Assembly (NCBI GenBank): GCA_027475525.1
Contig: JAMWFC010000117.1
Location: 3,520,183-3,584,182 of the forward strand
Source of the DNA: Macrolepiota albuminosa
Taxonomy: Eukaryota > Basidiomycota > Agaricomycetes > Agaricales > Agaricaceae
Direction of reading: 5' to 3'
Length of the DNA: 64,000 nt
The translations under genes and the position numbers were made by a program. The notes below the pieces were generated by a model, which saw nothing but the letters and a program-made list of their open reading frames with translations, made no database searches and was not told the DNA's origin. This document shows positions 34,812 through 46,066 of the stretch, piece after piece (the stretch's first letter is position 1; every line of letters starts with the position of its first letter).

Positions 34812-35784
34812 GTACTCCAGCCTGATGCTTTTTCAGGCATGCTGGTTACGCCTCATAGCCACTTTACTACAATTTGATCCTGCTCAAGCTCTTTATCAGA
34901 GTTCATACTACTTTGCATATGTAATCCTTTTCTATCTGCCACTAACATGCCATTCTAATGATTGGACCTGTCTACTTTCATCAATGCTTGCCAACAATGT
35001 GGCCAGGGCTCTACAACTCTAACTTCCTCCACACTCAGAGGCTATTTTTGGCTGAGTTCCCACCTCCCCTGCAGAGGCCATGGAAGGGCTAGCAAGCCAG
35101 GAGATTCCACAGTTTATATGAAACCTAAGAACCCCAACCAACTTTTAACAAATCCCAACCAACAGTGTCACACGGTACTTCAGCAATCAGGTAGACAACC
35201 ATTTAAGGTCTGGACTGCTTTGTCATCTAACTTTGCCCCTACCCAGACTATGGCTTGCTTAGTCAGCAAGGTACAGTTTTCCCTCTTCCAAATCCTCCAC
35301 ATTGGAAAATCCTTCCTTTTTCTGATTGGACATGAGCATGGTGGTCACATTGATTCATCAAGTCACATGCAAATTGGTCTCTCATATAATGGCCTGCACA
35401 ACAAAGCCTTCTTAGTATTGCATGTGAGAGCGGTAGCTTTCTGGCAGCATTAAATAAGCCAGATATGATGTCTAAAGTGTTTGCTGCCAAAGGCCACAGT
35501 ACATAGGCAAGAGTCAAACTAACAACCTTGCCATTTCTATTCAGGTACAAATTCTAAGAACATAATAGTGCCAGCTGAGCTATCATGCCCCATTCACCAG
35601 GTAAATGCATTGTGCTACATGGCAAGGTCTAATATGTTCCTTCTGAACATGAAATTTATCCACCTCTTCTTTGATGGTGACTTGCTTTCAAGATGTTTTC
35701 ACCTCCTGAGCTACAATTTAGCTTATCTATTTCAGCCAGAGTCATTATAACAGTCTTAACCTCAGATAATGCCTGCTGAGGCAC
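34812..35784. other. old AT-rich repeat-derived sequence, unassigned
   Basis: Continuous with 17301-17590 before A1 inserted. The longest plus-strand frame (34962-35453) contains FINACQQCGQGSTTLTSST, which might be a decayed zinc-binding region, but I cannot place it in a family. The sequence is CpG-poor like the other old relics here. Confidence 0.35.
35511..35592 (-). repeat. tRNA-derived (SINE-like) sequence
   Basis: On the minus strand it starts GGGGCATGATAGCTCAGCTGG, with a good RNA polymerase III A box (TAGCTCAGCTGG), and ends near AGTTTGACTC, a decayed B box. The internal part does not fold as a tRNA, so this is a tRNA-derived repeat and not a tRNA gene. Confidence 0.45.
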
Positions 35785-36219
35785 TGTTAGAGGACTCCAC
35801 ATTTTTTTCTTCTTTCACTCCTTATTCCTTCACTCTCCTCTCATTCAATTCCTGATTTCTTCTGTCACTCTTTTACTTTACTGCTTCTATTCTTTCATTA
35901 AAACTATTCTCAGCCTTTGAGGTCCTCTGGTTCTTTAGCTATTATTTAGACAAGTGTAGATCCTTCAACACCACATACAGACTGCTTACATAAGCTGGAG
36001 TTTGCCTTTCTGACTTTCAAAGTCCAAAGTTTTCCTGCCTTGTTTGTACAGTTGTTATTTAGGCAATTTTTGAGTTTTTAAGGTTTTGTTATATTGTACA
36101 GTTGTTTCCCACATTTCAGAGGCCCCAGAAGCATCAATTCTGGCATAGAAAATTTCTAGACTTGTTCTCTTTGGATCTCCCTCTGCCAGGTGAGTACTAT
36201 GGCTGACTAGGCAATTGAC
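35785..36219 (+). repeat. old solo LTR related to element B
   Basis: It follows the element B LTR over its whole length in the opposite orientation to B. Shared stretches include TTCTTCTTTCACTCCTTATT, CCTTTGAGGT..CTCTGGTTC, GTTGTTTCCCAC, TCAGAGGCCCCAGAAGC and GACTTGTTCTCTTTGGATCT. Most differences from B remove CpG (CG to TG or CA). No clear target duplication is visible, so the ends are approximate. Confidence 0.75.
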
Positions 36220-36235
36220 ACCCCCCCTAGTCAAC

Positions 36236-36680
36236 AGGTCCAGAGTAGGGCATCACAATGGTATGTGTCATACATTGTACAGGAGCATGCTTTGTGCCAT
36301 ACAATGTGTGTCCAGCAGAGTCTGCTACACTGTAGCAGAGCAGTCTTCACAGTGCTGTAGAATACAGAGCTGCAGATATGTCACAATGTGCTATATGACA
36401 CAGTCCAGTGGATTGATAAATGGTGGGCACACACATGTGCATATAGACCCAGCACATGCTAGCAGACACTAGCAGACATCAATGTGCATCAGCAGCCACT
36501 AGCAGGCATCAGCCCATGAGTGAAAACCTTCTCCATTAGCAGACATCATAGCATGAGTAAACTCTCCTTGAGGTTTCCCACTTCTTTCCCCTCTCCCTTC
36601 CTCTCTGCAACAACTCAAGGCTGTGTGCCTTCCCTTCCCTCCTTTTTTTACCTCCAATGTCAGTGTACATTCACAAAAGG
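36236..36680. repeat. dispersed repeat D, copy 1 (CpG-depleted)
   Basis: Matches 48645-49078 along its length (shared blocks GGTATGTGTCATA, TAGAATACAGAGCTGC, GTGAAAACC). It contains runs of an AGCAGACATCA-like motif. Copy 1 is cut at 36680 by the element A2 LTR. There is no coding potential and the class is unknown. Confidence 0.65.
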
Positions 36681-36913
36681 TGTAGCGTAGTCCGCTATGT
36701 GGCATTGGCCACATAGTCTTTACTTACTATATACTTAGAATATTATATTATACTTATTATAATATAATAATATTTACATAATTATAAATAGGTAGATACC
36801 TGCTGCTTACTAAGCAGCTTATTTTGTTGTTGATACTACATTGTCAATAGACCGGACTGGTCTGATTCTGTTTAGTGTGAACCTGAGCTCACTTCAACTG
36901 TAACTTCGTTACA
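36681..36913 (+). repeat. 5' LTR of element A2
   Basis: Begins TGTAGCGTAGTCCGCTATG and ends AACTTCGTTACA. It is diverged from the A1 LTRs in the AT-rich core but keeps the stem GCTGCTTACTAAGCAGC. Confidence 0.85.
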
Positions 36914-37861
36914 TTGTTTTGAATCTGCCAGCTAGGATCTATTGCCTAGCATCTGATGTGAGTTGCTGAGTTTGTTGACAGAACTCTATCAGCTTCTTGA
37001 GCTTCTTGCACAGCCACACCGTGCAAATTTCAAACAGAGGATCGATGAGTAATCCCATACCTGCAGTTTTCACTGATGGCAAGCGGAATGCTCATGACCT
37101 ATGGGGAGACCCAGCAGACGCTCAGGACACACCAGCATCCAATGCAGGTCAGTCAAGACCCAAGGCTCAAGACCAAGGTCAGAGCACCGACCTGGCCAGA
37201 AATGAAAGTGAGGCCCAGAGAGCTGAGAGCTCACAACAGAATGGTCAGCAATGGCCACAGGACAAGATGCCAGGGAGATTAACTTCCCCAGTCATGCAGC
37301 TGCCAGGTAGACTGCAATGGTCCAGTTGGCTAGCCTCAAAAGGGCCCCCTGATGAAGGCCGATAGTCAACAGGCACCCAGGGCATCTCAGGAGACACCGA
37401 GTCATTGGTACAGACTGGGGGAACTATTCCCCCGAGCTGGAGTAGTGGGGCCAGGCAGGCCACAGCAGGCTCAATGCCCTCCAGGATAGCAGAAGCCTGC
37501 ATAGAGGAGGTACTGGAGGAGGCTACAAGTCCTGAAGTAGCCTGTGCAGAAAACCGCTTTCCACACACCCCAGCAGTGGAGGAGGTCCTGGAGGTTTGTC
37601 TAGCGATGATGATGCCAGAGCAGAGGAGCAGCGGTTGAAAACCGCATACACCGTGCACTTGCGGGTGTTCTGGGATTTACATCCAGAGGTGATGAAATAC
37701 ACCACCCAAGCGTGACTTGAGCGCTAGGCTTCAGCACATATAGTAGCACTTAGGCGACAAGGGCATGAAGTGCCCAATGTATTCAGTACTAAATATACTG
37801 ATTTGATGGTGAGAGTGCTCACTATTGAACTGCAGATGTATTTGCAGCGGAAGGCCGCAAG

Positions 37862-38602
37862 TGTCACGACCCCTCCCCTCCGGGCCCACCCCGGGACACC
37901 CCCGGAACACCCTCCGGGACCCTCCCTCCGACCCCACAAGACACGCCCTGCCATCACGACCGCCGACACCGCCATCACGCGCATCAAGGACCGCCATCAG
38001 CCGTCACCAGCCCCGATCAACGATCAGATCACGCGACTCGTGCCGGCCATCACGCATCACGCATCACAGCTCCATCCGCGCCAATTGATCGCGCGCCCCA
38101 CATGCGCGATCCCGGTATACAGTCCCTGCCGCTACTCAATGACCCCCGGAACCCATCCCAGACATCCTGGAACCCCGAGACCCGGCCCCGTAGTACTTAT
38201 AGTGTAGCTCCCTGTTGTATTCGGTAGTCTTGATATTGCATAACTGTTACTTTGGATATTGCGTGCCCCTTGCTTGACTGGTACGCCTTGTTTGGTACGC
38301 TTCGACTGGCACGCCTTAGTATTCGCGTGCTCTAAGCTTTGGTACGCACTTCACGACTCTTAAGTTACTAACTTGGTCTCGTCTTAGAACCTCCGGTTCA
38401 CGACTCGACCCCCTCTAACCCCAGTTACCTCCAACCCCAAAACCTCCGGACTCTAGTCCCCTATCCCGGGATTACCCCTGTCCTCGTCTTGAACCCCGGA
38501 GCCCTAGCCTCGGAGTTCCAGACACCCGAGTATTCATAGATCAAGTCCGCATCGTAAGGGCGTTGCTTTCCTGGAAGGCCCCCGACTCAGCGGAACCTGA
38601 CA
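37862..38602 (+). repeat. 5' LTR of element C
   Basis: 741 bp, begins TGTCACGACCCCTCC and ends CGGAACCTGACA. Its last part (from 38459) recurs at 47528-47672 with a few differences. Confidence 0.9.
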
Positions 38603-38603
38603 T

Positions 38604-38615
38604 AATATCAAGACT
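38604..38615 (+). other. self-priming primer-binding site of element C
   Basis: AATATCAAGACT lies one base after the LTR. It is the exact reverse complement of AGTCTTGATATT within the LTR (38225-38236), the Tf1/sushi self-priming layout, here with 12 paired bases. Confidence 0.7.
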
Positions 38616-38635
38616 CTCTCCTTACACCGTTCTTG

Positions 38636-39977
38636 ATGGCTACGTATACTCACACGTACTACCCCACCGGGTACCAGACTGACCCTTACGGACGCCCGGT
38701 ACCCGACCACTACTCCGCGCAGACCCCCCGCCCCGTCTATCCACCCCTCCCGTACGAACCTCCATATCTCCACCGCCACTGGGCCCCCGACCCGTCCCTC
38801 TACGACCTGGGGCCCTCAGCCAGCTGGGCCCCCCCGCCCAATTTAGCCATGGCATGACCCGTGGAGGTCCCCTCGTACCGGAGCATCCCCGGGGGCCTGC
38901 CGGAGACCCCACCTGTACCCAGCGGACCTCGCCCGATTCCCCCCAGCGAGGGCCCCTTTGCACCCACCCCCTACTACGGTTACCAGCGCCCCGTCCCCCA
39001 ACCCCGAGAACCCCGAGGACCCCCCTACCCCGACTACCCCCCTCGTCATACTACGGTTACCAGCGCCCCGTCCCCCAACCCCGAGAACCCCGAGGACCCC
39101 CCTACCCGACTACCCCCCTCGTCATCACCTGGCCGCCGCTCCACCCGCTCGAACCCCTCCCTCGCCAATGGGACGACGACGCCTCGAGGAGTATGAACGG
39201 CAACGGGACGAGGTACTCCGCTCCCTCAGGATCTCGCCAGAGAACTTCACGCAACGGACAAGGACGCTGCTCGTGGAATTCGGACACGACGACTTCGAAG
39301 GCACTCCGGAGGAATGGGCTCACTGCCTGGTCAAATTCGGGGATCGCCTCACGCGAGGAGAACTCCCGGAGCAAACTATGGTAAAGTATAGGCGCAATAC
39401 GATCCTCCGGGAAGAATTACAGCAACTGCTCGACGAAGTCCACGCGTCCCCCTCCCCTCGGCCCCTCAACGACCCCGCGGACCCAGGTCGCTCGATTCAC
39501 ATTCGACGGGAACCCCCGGAACCGGCCCCAGCAGTCCCGGCAGCCCCCACGGTCCCCACTCCGGAGCAACGACAACGGGAAGAACGGCAGAACGCCTCAG
39601 CCATACTACGATCCCTCAACCCGACTGGAGGCCTTTTCGACCAACCCGCTGCCCGCACGGTAGGCTTGTCAACTCGTCGCAGGGCTAACTCCGTTCCTAG
39701 TACCTTCGAGACCTGGGGGCAGCCCCAGAGACCCCTGGAACCCCTCCCGCGAATGGACAACGCCCGACCTCCGCCCCCGGCGAACCCCGGTAGAGCCCGG
39801 GTGGACACCCCTAGTACGGACGACACGCTATGCTACATCGACGAGCTCACACGCGACAACAACGAACAACGTCCCGCGCCCGTGCCCGCCCCAGCACCAG
39901 CACCGCCCCCCACGTCCGCCCCGGCCCCTCCGGAACCCAACTTCTGTCGCGACCCGCCACCCCACTTCGACCTATGA
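38636..39977 (+). CDS. leader ORF upstream of gag in element C
   Basis: ATG 38636 opens MATYTHTYYPTGYQ, a Pro/Tyr-rich stretch. A TGA lies at 38855-38857. Further on, the tandem duplication at 38972-39124 shifts the frame. If one duplicate is left out, the Pro-rich frame YYGYQRPVPQPREPRGPPYP runs straight into RRRLEEYERQRDEVLRSLRI and on to the stop at 39977. The second half contains FGHDDFEGTPEEWAHCLVKF and a Pro/Ala-rich C-terminus. I do not recognise it. It could be an N-terminal extension of gag or a separate protein. The duplication is suspected to be an assembly error; the TGA at 38855 remains unexplained. Confidence 0.45.
38972..39124 (+). repeat. tandem duplication, period 77, in the element C leader ORF
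   Basis: The unit starting TACTACGGTTACCAGCGCC occurs at 38972 and again at 39049. The second copy lacks one C. It breaks the reading frame. Confidence 0.8.
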
Positions 39978-39995
39978 AACCCCCCGCGACCCCCG

Positions 39996-41432
39996 ATGCA
40001 AGCACGACCCTCCTGGGTTGAACGTCCCCCGCGCAACCCGGCACCCGACCCAGCACCTAATCCCCCTCTGCCCGACCCGACACCGCCGAACCCTCCCCGA
40101 CCGCCTCCGCCACCCCCAGCTGAACCTCGAGGACGACCCCCAGGCCCTCCACCTCTGCCACCCCCTGCGTGGAGACCCGGGCCCCCTCCTGGCAGGAACG
40201 AACCCCCTTGGGACAACGGGCCTCCCGGGCATGGACCCCCAGGTGAGCCACCTGGAGGAGGACCTCCCGGCGGGTGGGGTCCCGCCCTTGGTGCTTTTCC
40301 TCCTCAAGGAGGGGGGGGTAATCACTATTACTACTATTACAATGCTGGCCCCCCTCCCCGCAACGCTGCCGGACCGGACGACGCTCGCGACGCCCTCGCC
40401 CACGAAGGACGACTGGACATCCAAAAGCCTGACGCTTTCACGGGCCGGGACCCCCGAAAATGGCGTACCTTCCTCACTCAGTGTCTCAATACGTTTCAGG
40501 CAAAGCCACTCACGTTTCAGGTTGACAGCTCCCGGGTGGCCTTTGCCGCATCGTACCTCCAGGGGATCGCCTTCGATCACTACACGGCCCTCATCCAGTT
40601 CGACCCCAACAACCCGGCACTCGCTCGCTGGCAAGCCTTCGTCGACGAGTTCTCTGGGAAATTCGGGATATACGACACCGTGGCCGAGGCCGAGGACAAC
40701 CTCTTCAACCTCCGGATGCGCTCTGAAGAACGTTTCACAACCTTCATCGTACGTTTTGAAAAGGAAGCTTACGAGACAGGTTGGAATTACAGCGCCCTCC
40801 GGTACGCCCTCCGCCGCGCCCTCCCACAACGTATCAAGGACGTCCTCCGACTCGCCCCGAAACAACCCTCCTACGACGGATACAAGGCCCTCGTCATGCA
40901 GATCGACCAACGCTACTGGGAAGACCGCAGCGAGTATTCAAATTCCCGACCCCCCTGGAACCCTAGAGGAGGACCCCCTTGGCCCTCCGGCGAAGCCCCC
41001 AACCCCCAAGGTCGGAACCCCGGTTCCCCTGCGTTCCCTGGCGGCCGACCCCCGGTGAGTCGCGGCCCGTCCAATGCTAACCCCGGCAGCGGCGCCCGCC
41101 CCCAGGCCCAGCTCAACGCCGCCGTGGCCGCCCACGACCCGGGCGACGTGCCAAGCCCCGAGGAACCCCCGGAAGACCCTGAAGACTTCGACTTCGACGA
41201 CGACGAAGAGGCCCTCCGGGCCAACCGGCTTCAAAAGAAGGGACGACCCTGGATCGAAGTCCCGACGGATGTGCAGGAACGACGGAGAAGGGAGGGTGTC
41301 TGCATACTCTGTGGTGAGAAAGACCATTTCATCTCCGAGTGCCCCAAACGACAGGTCATGGGACGTGCCACCTGGACCTTCGAAGGGGAGGACGCCACCT
41401 ACGAGTATTCGGAAAACGACCCGGCGATTTAG
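39996..41432 (+). CDS. gag: Gag protein of element C
   Basis: ATG 39996 opens a very Pro-rich N-terminus (about residues 1-125). The capsid-like core spans about residues 140-300 ([76 protein letters not shown]). A spacer rich in Pro and Gly follows, then an acidic patch ([10 protein letters not shown]) and the CCHC zinc knuckle [15 protein letters not shown] near residue 434. The stop at 41430 lies inside the first copy of a 77-bp tandem duplication. Removing one copy puts pol in the -1 frame relative to gag. Confidence 0.88.
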   Translation: MQARPSWVERPPRNPAPDPAPNPPLPDPTPPNPPRPPPPPPAEPRGRPPGPPPLPPPAWRPGPPPGRNEPPWDNGPPGHGPPGEPPGGGPPGGWGPALGAFPPQGGGGNHYYYYYNAGPPPRNAAGPDDARDALAHEGRLDIQKPDAFTGRDPRKWRTFLTQCLNTFQAKPLTFQVDSSRVAFAASYLQGIAFDHYTALIQFDPNNPALARWQAFVDEFSGKFGIYDTVAEAEDNLFNLRMRSEERFTTFIVRFEKEAYETGWNYSALRYALRRALPQRIKDVLRLAPKQPSYDGYKALVMQIDQRYWEDRSEYSNSRPPWNPRGGPPWPSGEAPNPQGRNPGSPAFPGGRPPVSRGPSNANPGSGARPQAQLNAAVAAHDPGDVPSPEEPPEDPEDFDFDDDEEALRANRLQKKGRPWIEVPTDVQERRRREGVCILCGEKDHFISECPKRQVMGRATWTFEGEDATYEYSENDPAI

Positions 41433-44400
41433 ACCCGGAAGATGCCCTAAATCGCGGAATCGACCCCGACGTCTTCTCCGAGTATTCGGAAAACGACCCG
41501 GCGATTTAGACCCGGAAGATGCCCTAAATCGCGGAATCGACCCCGACGTCTTCTCCGCCCCGGTCTCACATCTTCGCTCTACGACACTCATACAGGACAC
41601 CCTCACGGCTTATCTACCCTCCCACTCTTCGCACTCCCTCCTCCTCAAAACCCGCATCACCCCCTCCGGAACTCCCCTCAACACCCTCGTCGACAGTGGC
41701 GCCACTGACAACTTCATCGATGAAGCATGGTCTACCCTCGCCCCGGAACCCGCCCAGCGACTCCCGGTCCCGGTACGGCTCTGCCTCTTTGACGGAGACG
41801 CCTCTATGGCAGGGGACATCACTCACTTCGTGCGTATGCCCGTCACTTTCGCCAACGGACAGACTCACACCCTCCGGATGTTGGTAACCAAACTCCACCC
41901 TTCCGCACCCCTGGTCCTAGGGCTCCCGTGGCTCCGGGACACTAACCCCCGCATCGACTGGCGACACCTCACCCTTCGCCTGACCCGGGACCCGACCCCC
42001 GACGACCAGCAACTCCCCTTCGACATCCCCCACTCCTCCAACCCTACCCCGAAGGACGGGCCTCCACCAACCCCCGGACTCCAGTCCTGTTCATCCCGAT
42101 CCTTCGTCATCAATGCCAGGCTGGACGGCGCCCCAGGACCAGTCTCGGCCCTCATCGACAGCGGAGCCACCGGAGTATTCATCAGCGACGCTCTCGACCT
42201 CCCCCACGACTCCCTCGACCAGCCCCTCTGCCTGCAACGCCTCGACGGCACCCCCTCCTCCTCCGGCCCCATCCAAAGGTCTCACTCGGGACGCGTGACC
42301 CTGGACAACAACTACGAGTTCACTTCCGACTTCCTGGTCACGCGACTTCACGAATCGACCCCGATGGTGCTGGGACTGCCCTGGCTGCGCGACACAAACC
42401 CCGACATCGATTGGAGGACGCTCACCATGACCTTCCCGGGACCTGAAGACCACCCCTCGGCCGCCGTGCACCTCCGGGCCCTAGGAAACGACCTGGCGCC
42501 CGACACCCCCGAGACGACTGCCGCGCCCCCCACGCCCGTCCGAGACCGCAAGGCCCCCGATCGACCCCCAAACATTCCTCGGAACAAGTACAAAGGGCCG
42601 AACTACCCCTGCCGGTCTCAGACACACGCCACACCCGCTCCGGCCGATGTTTCCGCGACCCCGATCGACCCGAGCGCACTCGACATTAGGATCATTGGGG
42701 CCGCCCCCTTCGCCCGCCTCATGAGGGATGGAACTCCCACGTTTCAGCTACACACCTCGCCCTCTCTCCCGGAAGAACACCTACGAGGGGACGCTATTCC
42801 CCCGGAACAGAAAACCGAGGAGCAAATCCTCCGAGAAGTAGTTCCCCCGGAGTATCACGAGTTCGCTGACGTATTCTCCGAAGGAGACGCCAAGGAGATT
42901 CCCCCTCACCGCCCCTATGATCACACCATCGACCTCGAGGAAGGAGCCACCCCCCCTTTCGGCAAGGTCTACAACATGTCGGAGGTCGAACTCCGGGCTC
43001 TCAAGGACTATCTCGACGAAATGCTCGGTAAGGGATTCATCCAACCCTCCGCCTCCGCCGCCGGAGCCCCGGTTCTATTCGCCAAGAAGAAGGACGGCTC
43101 GCTCCGACTCTGCGTCGACTACCGGGGACTCAATAAGATCACCAAGAAGAACCGCTACCCGCTCCCGCTCATTGGCGATCTGGTCGATCGACTCCGCAGT
43201 GCCAAGGTTTATACAAAGATCGACCTCCGCTCCGGTTACAACAACGTCCGCATTGCCCCGGGACATGAGTGGAAGACCGCGTTCCGCACGCGGTATGGTC
43301 TGTTTGAGTACCTTGTAATGCCTTTCGGAATGACTAACTCCCCCGCCACGTTCCAATACTTCATGAACGACATCTTCCACGACATGAGCGACGTCTTCAT
43401 GATAGTCTACCTGGACGACATACTCATCTACTCCGACTCGCCGGAGGATCACCAGAAGCACGTCTGGCAAGTCCTCGAACGCCTCCGGGAACACAACCTC
43501 CACGCCAAGCCCGAGAAGTGTTCATTCCATACCGAAGAGGTTGAGTATCTTGGCGTCATAGTATCCCCGAATGGCGTCCGCATGGATCCCCACAAGGTCG
43601 AGGCCATCGTCAACTGGCCGCAACCCCGGAACGTCAAGGAAGTACAATCTTTCCTGGGTTTCGCTAATTTCTACCGGAGGTTCATAGATAACTACTCCGG
43701 TATCACGAAACCCCTCAACCGGCTCACGCGCAAGGACGTCGCCTGGAACTGGGACAGTAAGTGCCAGAGCGTCTTTAACCTGCTCAAGGAGGCTTTCACA
43801 GCTGCCCCCGTCCTCCGGCACTACGACCCGGCCCTCCCGATCATCCTGGAATGCGACGCCTCCGACTACGCCATCGCCGGGATTCTCTCGCAGATGGAAC
43901 CTGACGGCGGGGAGCCCCGGCCAGTCGCCTTCTACACCCGGTCCATGATCGACGCCGAGCTCAATTACGACATCTACGACAAGGAGCTCCTTGCCATCGT
44001 CGAAGCCTTCAAACAATGGCGAGCCTACCTCGAGGGAGCCCGGCACCGGATTCAGGTCTACTCGGATCATAACAACCTGCAGTACTTCACCACGACCAAG
44101 CAACTGAGTCGACGGCAGGCCCGGTGGTCCGAGATCCTCTCGGAGTACGATTTCACGATCCAGTACCGCCCGGGACGACTGGGAGCTAAGCCCGATGCCC
44201 TTACCCGCCGACCGGACGTCTACCCCAAGAAGTCATTCGAGGCGGAACGCAATGCGTTCAATCATCGCGTGGTGATCCCTCCCGAACATCTGAATGCCAT
44301 ACTGATCTTAAACGAGGAAGGGACCCTGAGTCAGATTCGCCGCGCCCCCCGAGACAAGTACTTCACCGATCACGACCCCCGCAACCCCCCTGATGGAACC

Positions 44401-45792
44401 GACCGGGACCCCACCTTCTCCCTGTCCCCCGACGAAAAACTCCTCCTCCGGGACGGCCGCATCTACGTCCCGGATCACGCCCGACTTCGCTACAACGTCC
44501 TCCGTCAACACCACGACCACAAGCTCCGGGGACATCCTGGAATACGTAAGACCCTCCAGCTCATCTCCCGGACTTACTTTTGGCCAGGGTTGAAGAAGGA
44601 CGTGACCCGTTACATTCGATCATGCGAGCCCTGCCTCCAGGCCAAGGTCCCCCGACACCGACCGTACGGACTCCTGAAACCCCTGCCGGTCGGACGACGC
44701 CCCTGGTCCTCAATATCTCTGGACCACATCGTCGAGCTCCCGGAATCTGAAGGGTTCGATGCCATTCTCGTCGTTGTGTGCAGGCTAACCAAACAGGGCA
44801 TCTTCCTACCCTGCCACACCACGGATACCGCCCCGGACTTCGCCCGGCTGTTCCTTGAGCACGTCTTCGCCAAGCATGGTCTCCCGGACGACATCGTCTC
44901 CGACCGGGGCCCCCTCTTCGTGTCCAAGTTTTGGACTTCCCTGTGTAAGGCACTTGAAGTAAAGACTAACCTCTCTACCGCCTACCACCCCGAAACCAAC
45001 GGTCAAACCGAAAGGGTCAACCAGTCCCTTGAGCAGTACCTCCGGCTATACGTCAACTATTTGCAGGACGACTGGCGCACCGAGCTCCCCCTGGCCGAGT
45101 TCACCTACAACAACACGCCACACTCTGCCACCGGGGTATCACCCTTCTTTGCCAACAAGGGATACCACCCTCGACTGACGCTCTCGCTCCGGGACATCCC
45201 GTCGCACGCCGCCCACGAGGTCGCCTGGGATCTCCAATCCCTTCACGAGTTTCTCCGAGAAGAGATCGACACCGCGAACCGGGCCTATGTGAAACACGCC
45301 GACCGGAAGCGGGAAGACACCCCCGACTGGGCCCCCGGGACAAAGGTATGGTTAGATCGGCGACACCTCCGCACCCGCCGGCCCTCCCCAAAACTCGATC
45401 ACAAGCGTCTCGGCCCGTTCAAAATATTGAAGAAGGTCTCGTCCCACGCCTACAAGATCGAGCTCCCCCCGGGACTAAAAGGTCTGCACCCGGTATTCCA
45501 CGTCCGCCTCCTGAAACGACACCCCCCGGATCCTTTCCCCGAACGGCGCCCCGAGCCCCCTCCCCCGGTCGAGGTCGAGGACGAGTACCACTACGAAGTT
45601 GAAGACATCCTCGACTCCCGGAACATTTGTGGACGACCCCACTTCCTCGTACGGTGGAAGGGATATGGCCCAGAAGACGACACCTGGGAACCACACAAAA
45701 ACCTCGAAGGCGCCCTCGACAAACTCCGGGACTTTCAACAACAGCACCCGGGAAACGACCTCCCCGGGCGCAGGACTCACAGATGGCAGTAG
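41074..45792 (+). CDS. pol: Pol polyprotein of element C with two tandem protease domains
   Basis: Open to the stop at 45792. The stretch before about 41500 overlaps gag and is probably not translated as shown. Protease copy 1: [18 protein letters not shown] near residue 201 to [17 protein letters not shown]. Protease copy 2: [17 protein letters not shown] near residue 357 to [39 protein letters not shown] and [20 protein letters not shown] (YLDD near residue 779). RNase [35 protein letters not shown] and [10 protein letters not shown]. Integrase: [55 protein letters not shown] and [20 protein letters not shown]. Chromodomain near residues 1505-1560: [34 protein letters not shown]. All catalytic motifs are present and no stop interrupts the domains. 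Confidence 0.92.
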   Translation: MLTPAAAPAPRPSSTPPWPPTTRATCQAPRNPRKTLKTSTSTTTKRPSGPTGFKRRDDPGSKSRRMCRNDGEGRVSAYSVVRKTISSPSAPNDRSWDVPPGPSKGRTPPTSIRKTTRRFRPGRCPKSRNRPRRLLRVFGKRPGDLDPEDALNRGIDPDVFSAPVSHLRSTTLIQDTLTAYLPSHSSHSLLLKTRITPSGTPLNTLVDSGATDNFIDEAWSTLAPEPAQRLPVPVRLCLFDGDASMAGDITHFVRMPVTFANGQTHTLRMLVTKLHPSAPLVLGLPWLRDTNPRIDWRHLTLRLTRDPTPDDQQLPFDIPHSSNPTPKDGPPPTPGLQSCSSRSFVINARLDGAPGPVSALIDSGATGVFISDALDLPHDSLDQPLCLQRLDGTPSSSGPIQRSHSGRVTLDNNYEFTSDFLVTRLHESTPMVLGLPWLRDTNPDIDWRTLTMTFPGPEDHPSAAVHLRALGNDLAPDTPETTAAPPTPVRDRKAPDRPPNIPRNKYKGPNYPCRSQTHATPAPADVSATPIDPSALDIRIIGAAPFARLMRDGTPTFQLHTSPSLPEEHLRGDAIPPEQKTEEQILREVVPPEYHEFADVFSEGDAKEIPPHRPYDHTIDLEEGATPPFGKVYNMSEVELRALKDYLDEMLGKGFIQPSASAAGAPVLFAKKKDGSLRLCVDYRGLNKITKKNRYPLPLIGDLVDRLRSAKVYTKIDLRSGYNNVRIAPGHEWKTAFRTRYGLFEYLVMPFGMTNSPATFQYFMNDIFHDMSDVFMIVYLDDILIYSDSPEDHQKHVWQVLERLREHNLHAKPEKCSFHTEEVEYLGVIVSPNGVRMDPHKVEAIVNWPQPRNVKEVQSFLGFANFYRRFIDNYSGITKPLNRLTRKDVAWNWDSKCQSVFNLLKEAFTAAPVLRHYDPALPIILECDASDYAIAGILSQMEPDGGEPRPVAFYTRSMIDAELNYDIYDKELLAIVEAFKQWRAYLEGARHRIQVYSDHNNLQYFTTTKQLSRRQARWSEILSEYDFTIQYRPGRLGAKPDALTRRPDVYPKKSFEAERNAFNHRVVIPPEHLNAILILNEEGTLSQIRRAPRDKYFTDHDPRNPPDGTDRDPTFSLSPDEKLLLRDGRIYVPDHARLRYNVLRQHHDHKLRGHPGIRKTLQLISRTYFWPGLKKDVTRYIRSCEPCLQAKVPRHRPYGLLKPLPVGRRPWSSISLDHIVELPESEGFDAILVVVCRLTKQGIFLPCHTTDTAPDFARLFLEHVFAKHGLPDDIVSDRGPLFVSKFWTSLCKALEVKTNLSTAYHPETNGQTERVNQSLEQYLRLYVNYLQDDWRTELPLAEFTYNNTPHSATGVSPFFANKGYHPRLTLSLRDIPSHAAHEVAWDLQSLHEFLREEIDTANRAYVKHADRKREDTPDWAPGTKVWLDRRHLRTRRPSPKLDHKRLGPFKILKKVSSHAYKIELPPGLKGLHPVFHVRLLKRHPPDPFPERRPEPPPPVEVEDEYHYEVEDILDSRNICGRPHFLVRWKGYGPEDDTWEPHKNLEGALDKLRDFQQQHPGNDLPGRRTHRWQ
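41403..41556 (+). repeat. exact 77-bp tandem duplication at the gag/pol junction of element C
   Basis: The unit starting GAGTATTCGGAAAACGACCC occurs at 41403 and 41480 with no difference seen. It contains the gag stop twice. Because 77 is not a multiple of three it changes the apparent gag/pol frame relation. Confidence 0.85.
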
Positions 45793-45938
45793 TGGGCGTA
45801 ACCCCCGCCTCTGGGCTCAGTAGGGATTCAACTCCCATGTACATTTCCTGCCTCCCCCTTCGGCAGTAGTGGGCGTAACCCCCGCCTCTGGGCTCAGTAG
45901 GGATTCAACTCCCATGTACATTTCCTGCCTCCCCCTTC
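45785..45938 (+). repeat. exact 77-bp tandem duplication after pol of element C
   Basis: The unit starting GGCAGTAGTGGGCGTAACCC occurs at 45785 and 45862 without differences, just past the pol stop. Non-coding. Confidence 0.85.
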
Positions 45939-46066
45939 TAGATTTTACTCTCTTTTAGTACTTTCTTCACAGTAACGCCCCGGATCCTGGGCAAGGTATA
46001 CTTTCTCATTTTTCCTGCCACTTTACTTACACCATTTCGAGTACGACGGCCGAATATATACATTTT

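Noticed and set aside
34962..35453. 163-codon plus-strand ORF as a gene
   Set aside because: It contains a vague CQQC motif only, lies in CpG-depleted relic sequence and has no homologous partner in the window.
39833..40910. Long minus-strand Gly-rich ORFs opposite the element C gag, and others opposite its pol
   Set aside because: They are shadows of a GC-rich, Pro-rich sense frame, without splice sites or motifs. Unlike 46067-47427 there is a coding strand opposite that explains them.
41403..41440. Slippery frameshift heptamer at the element C gag/pol junction
   Set aside because: The nearby GGAAAAC does not fit the X XXY YYZ rule in the gag frame, and the 77-bp duplication obscures the true frame relation.
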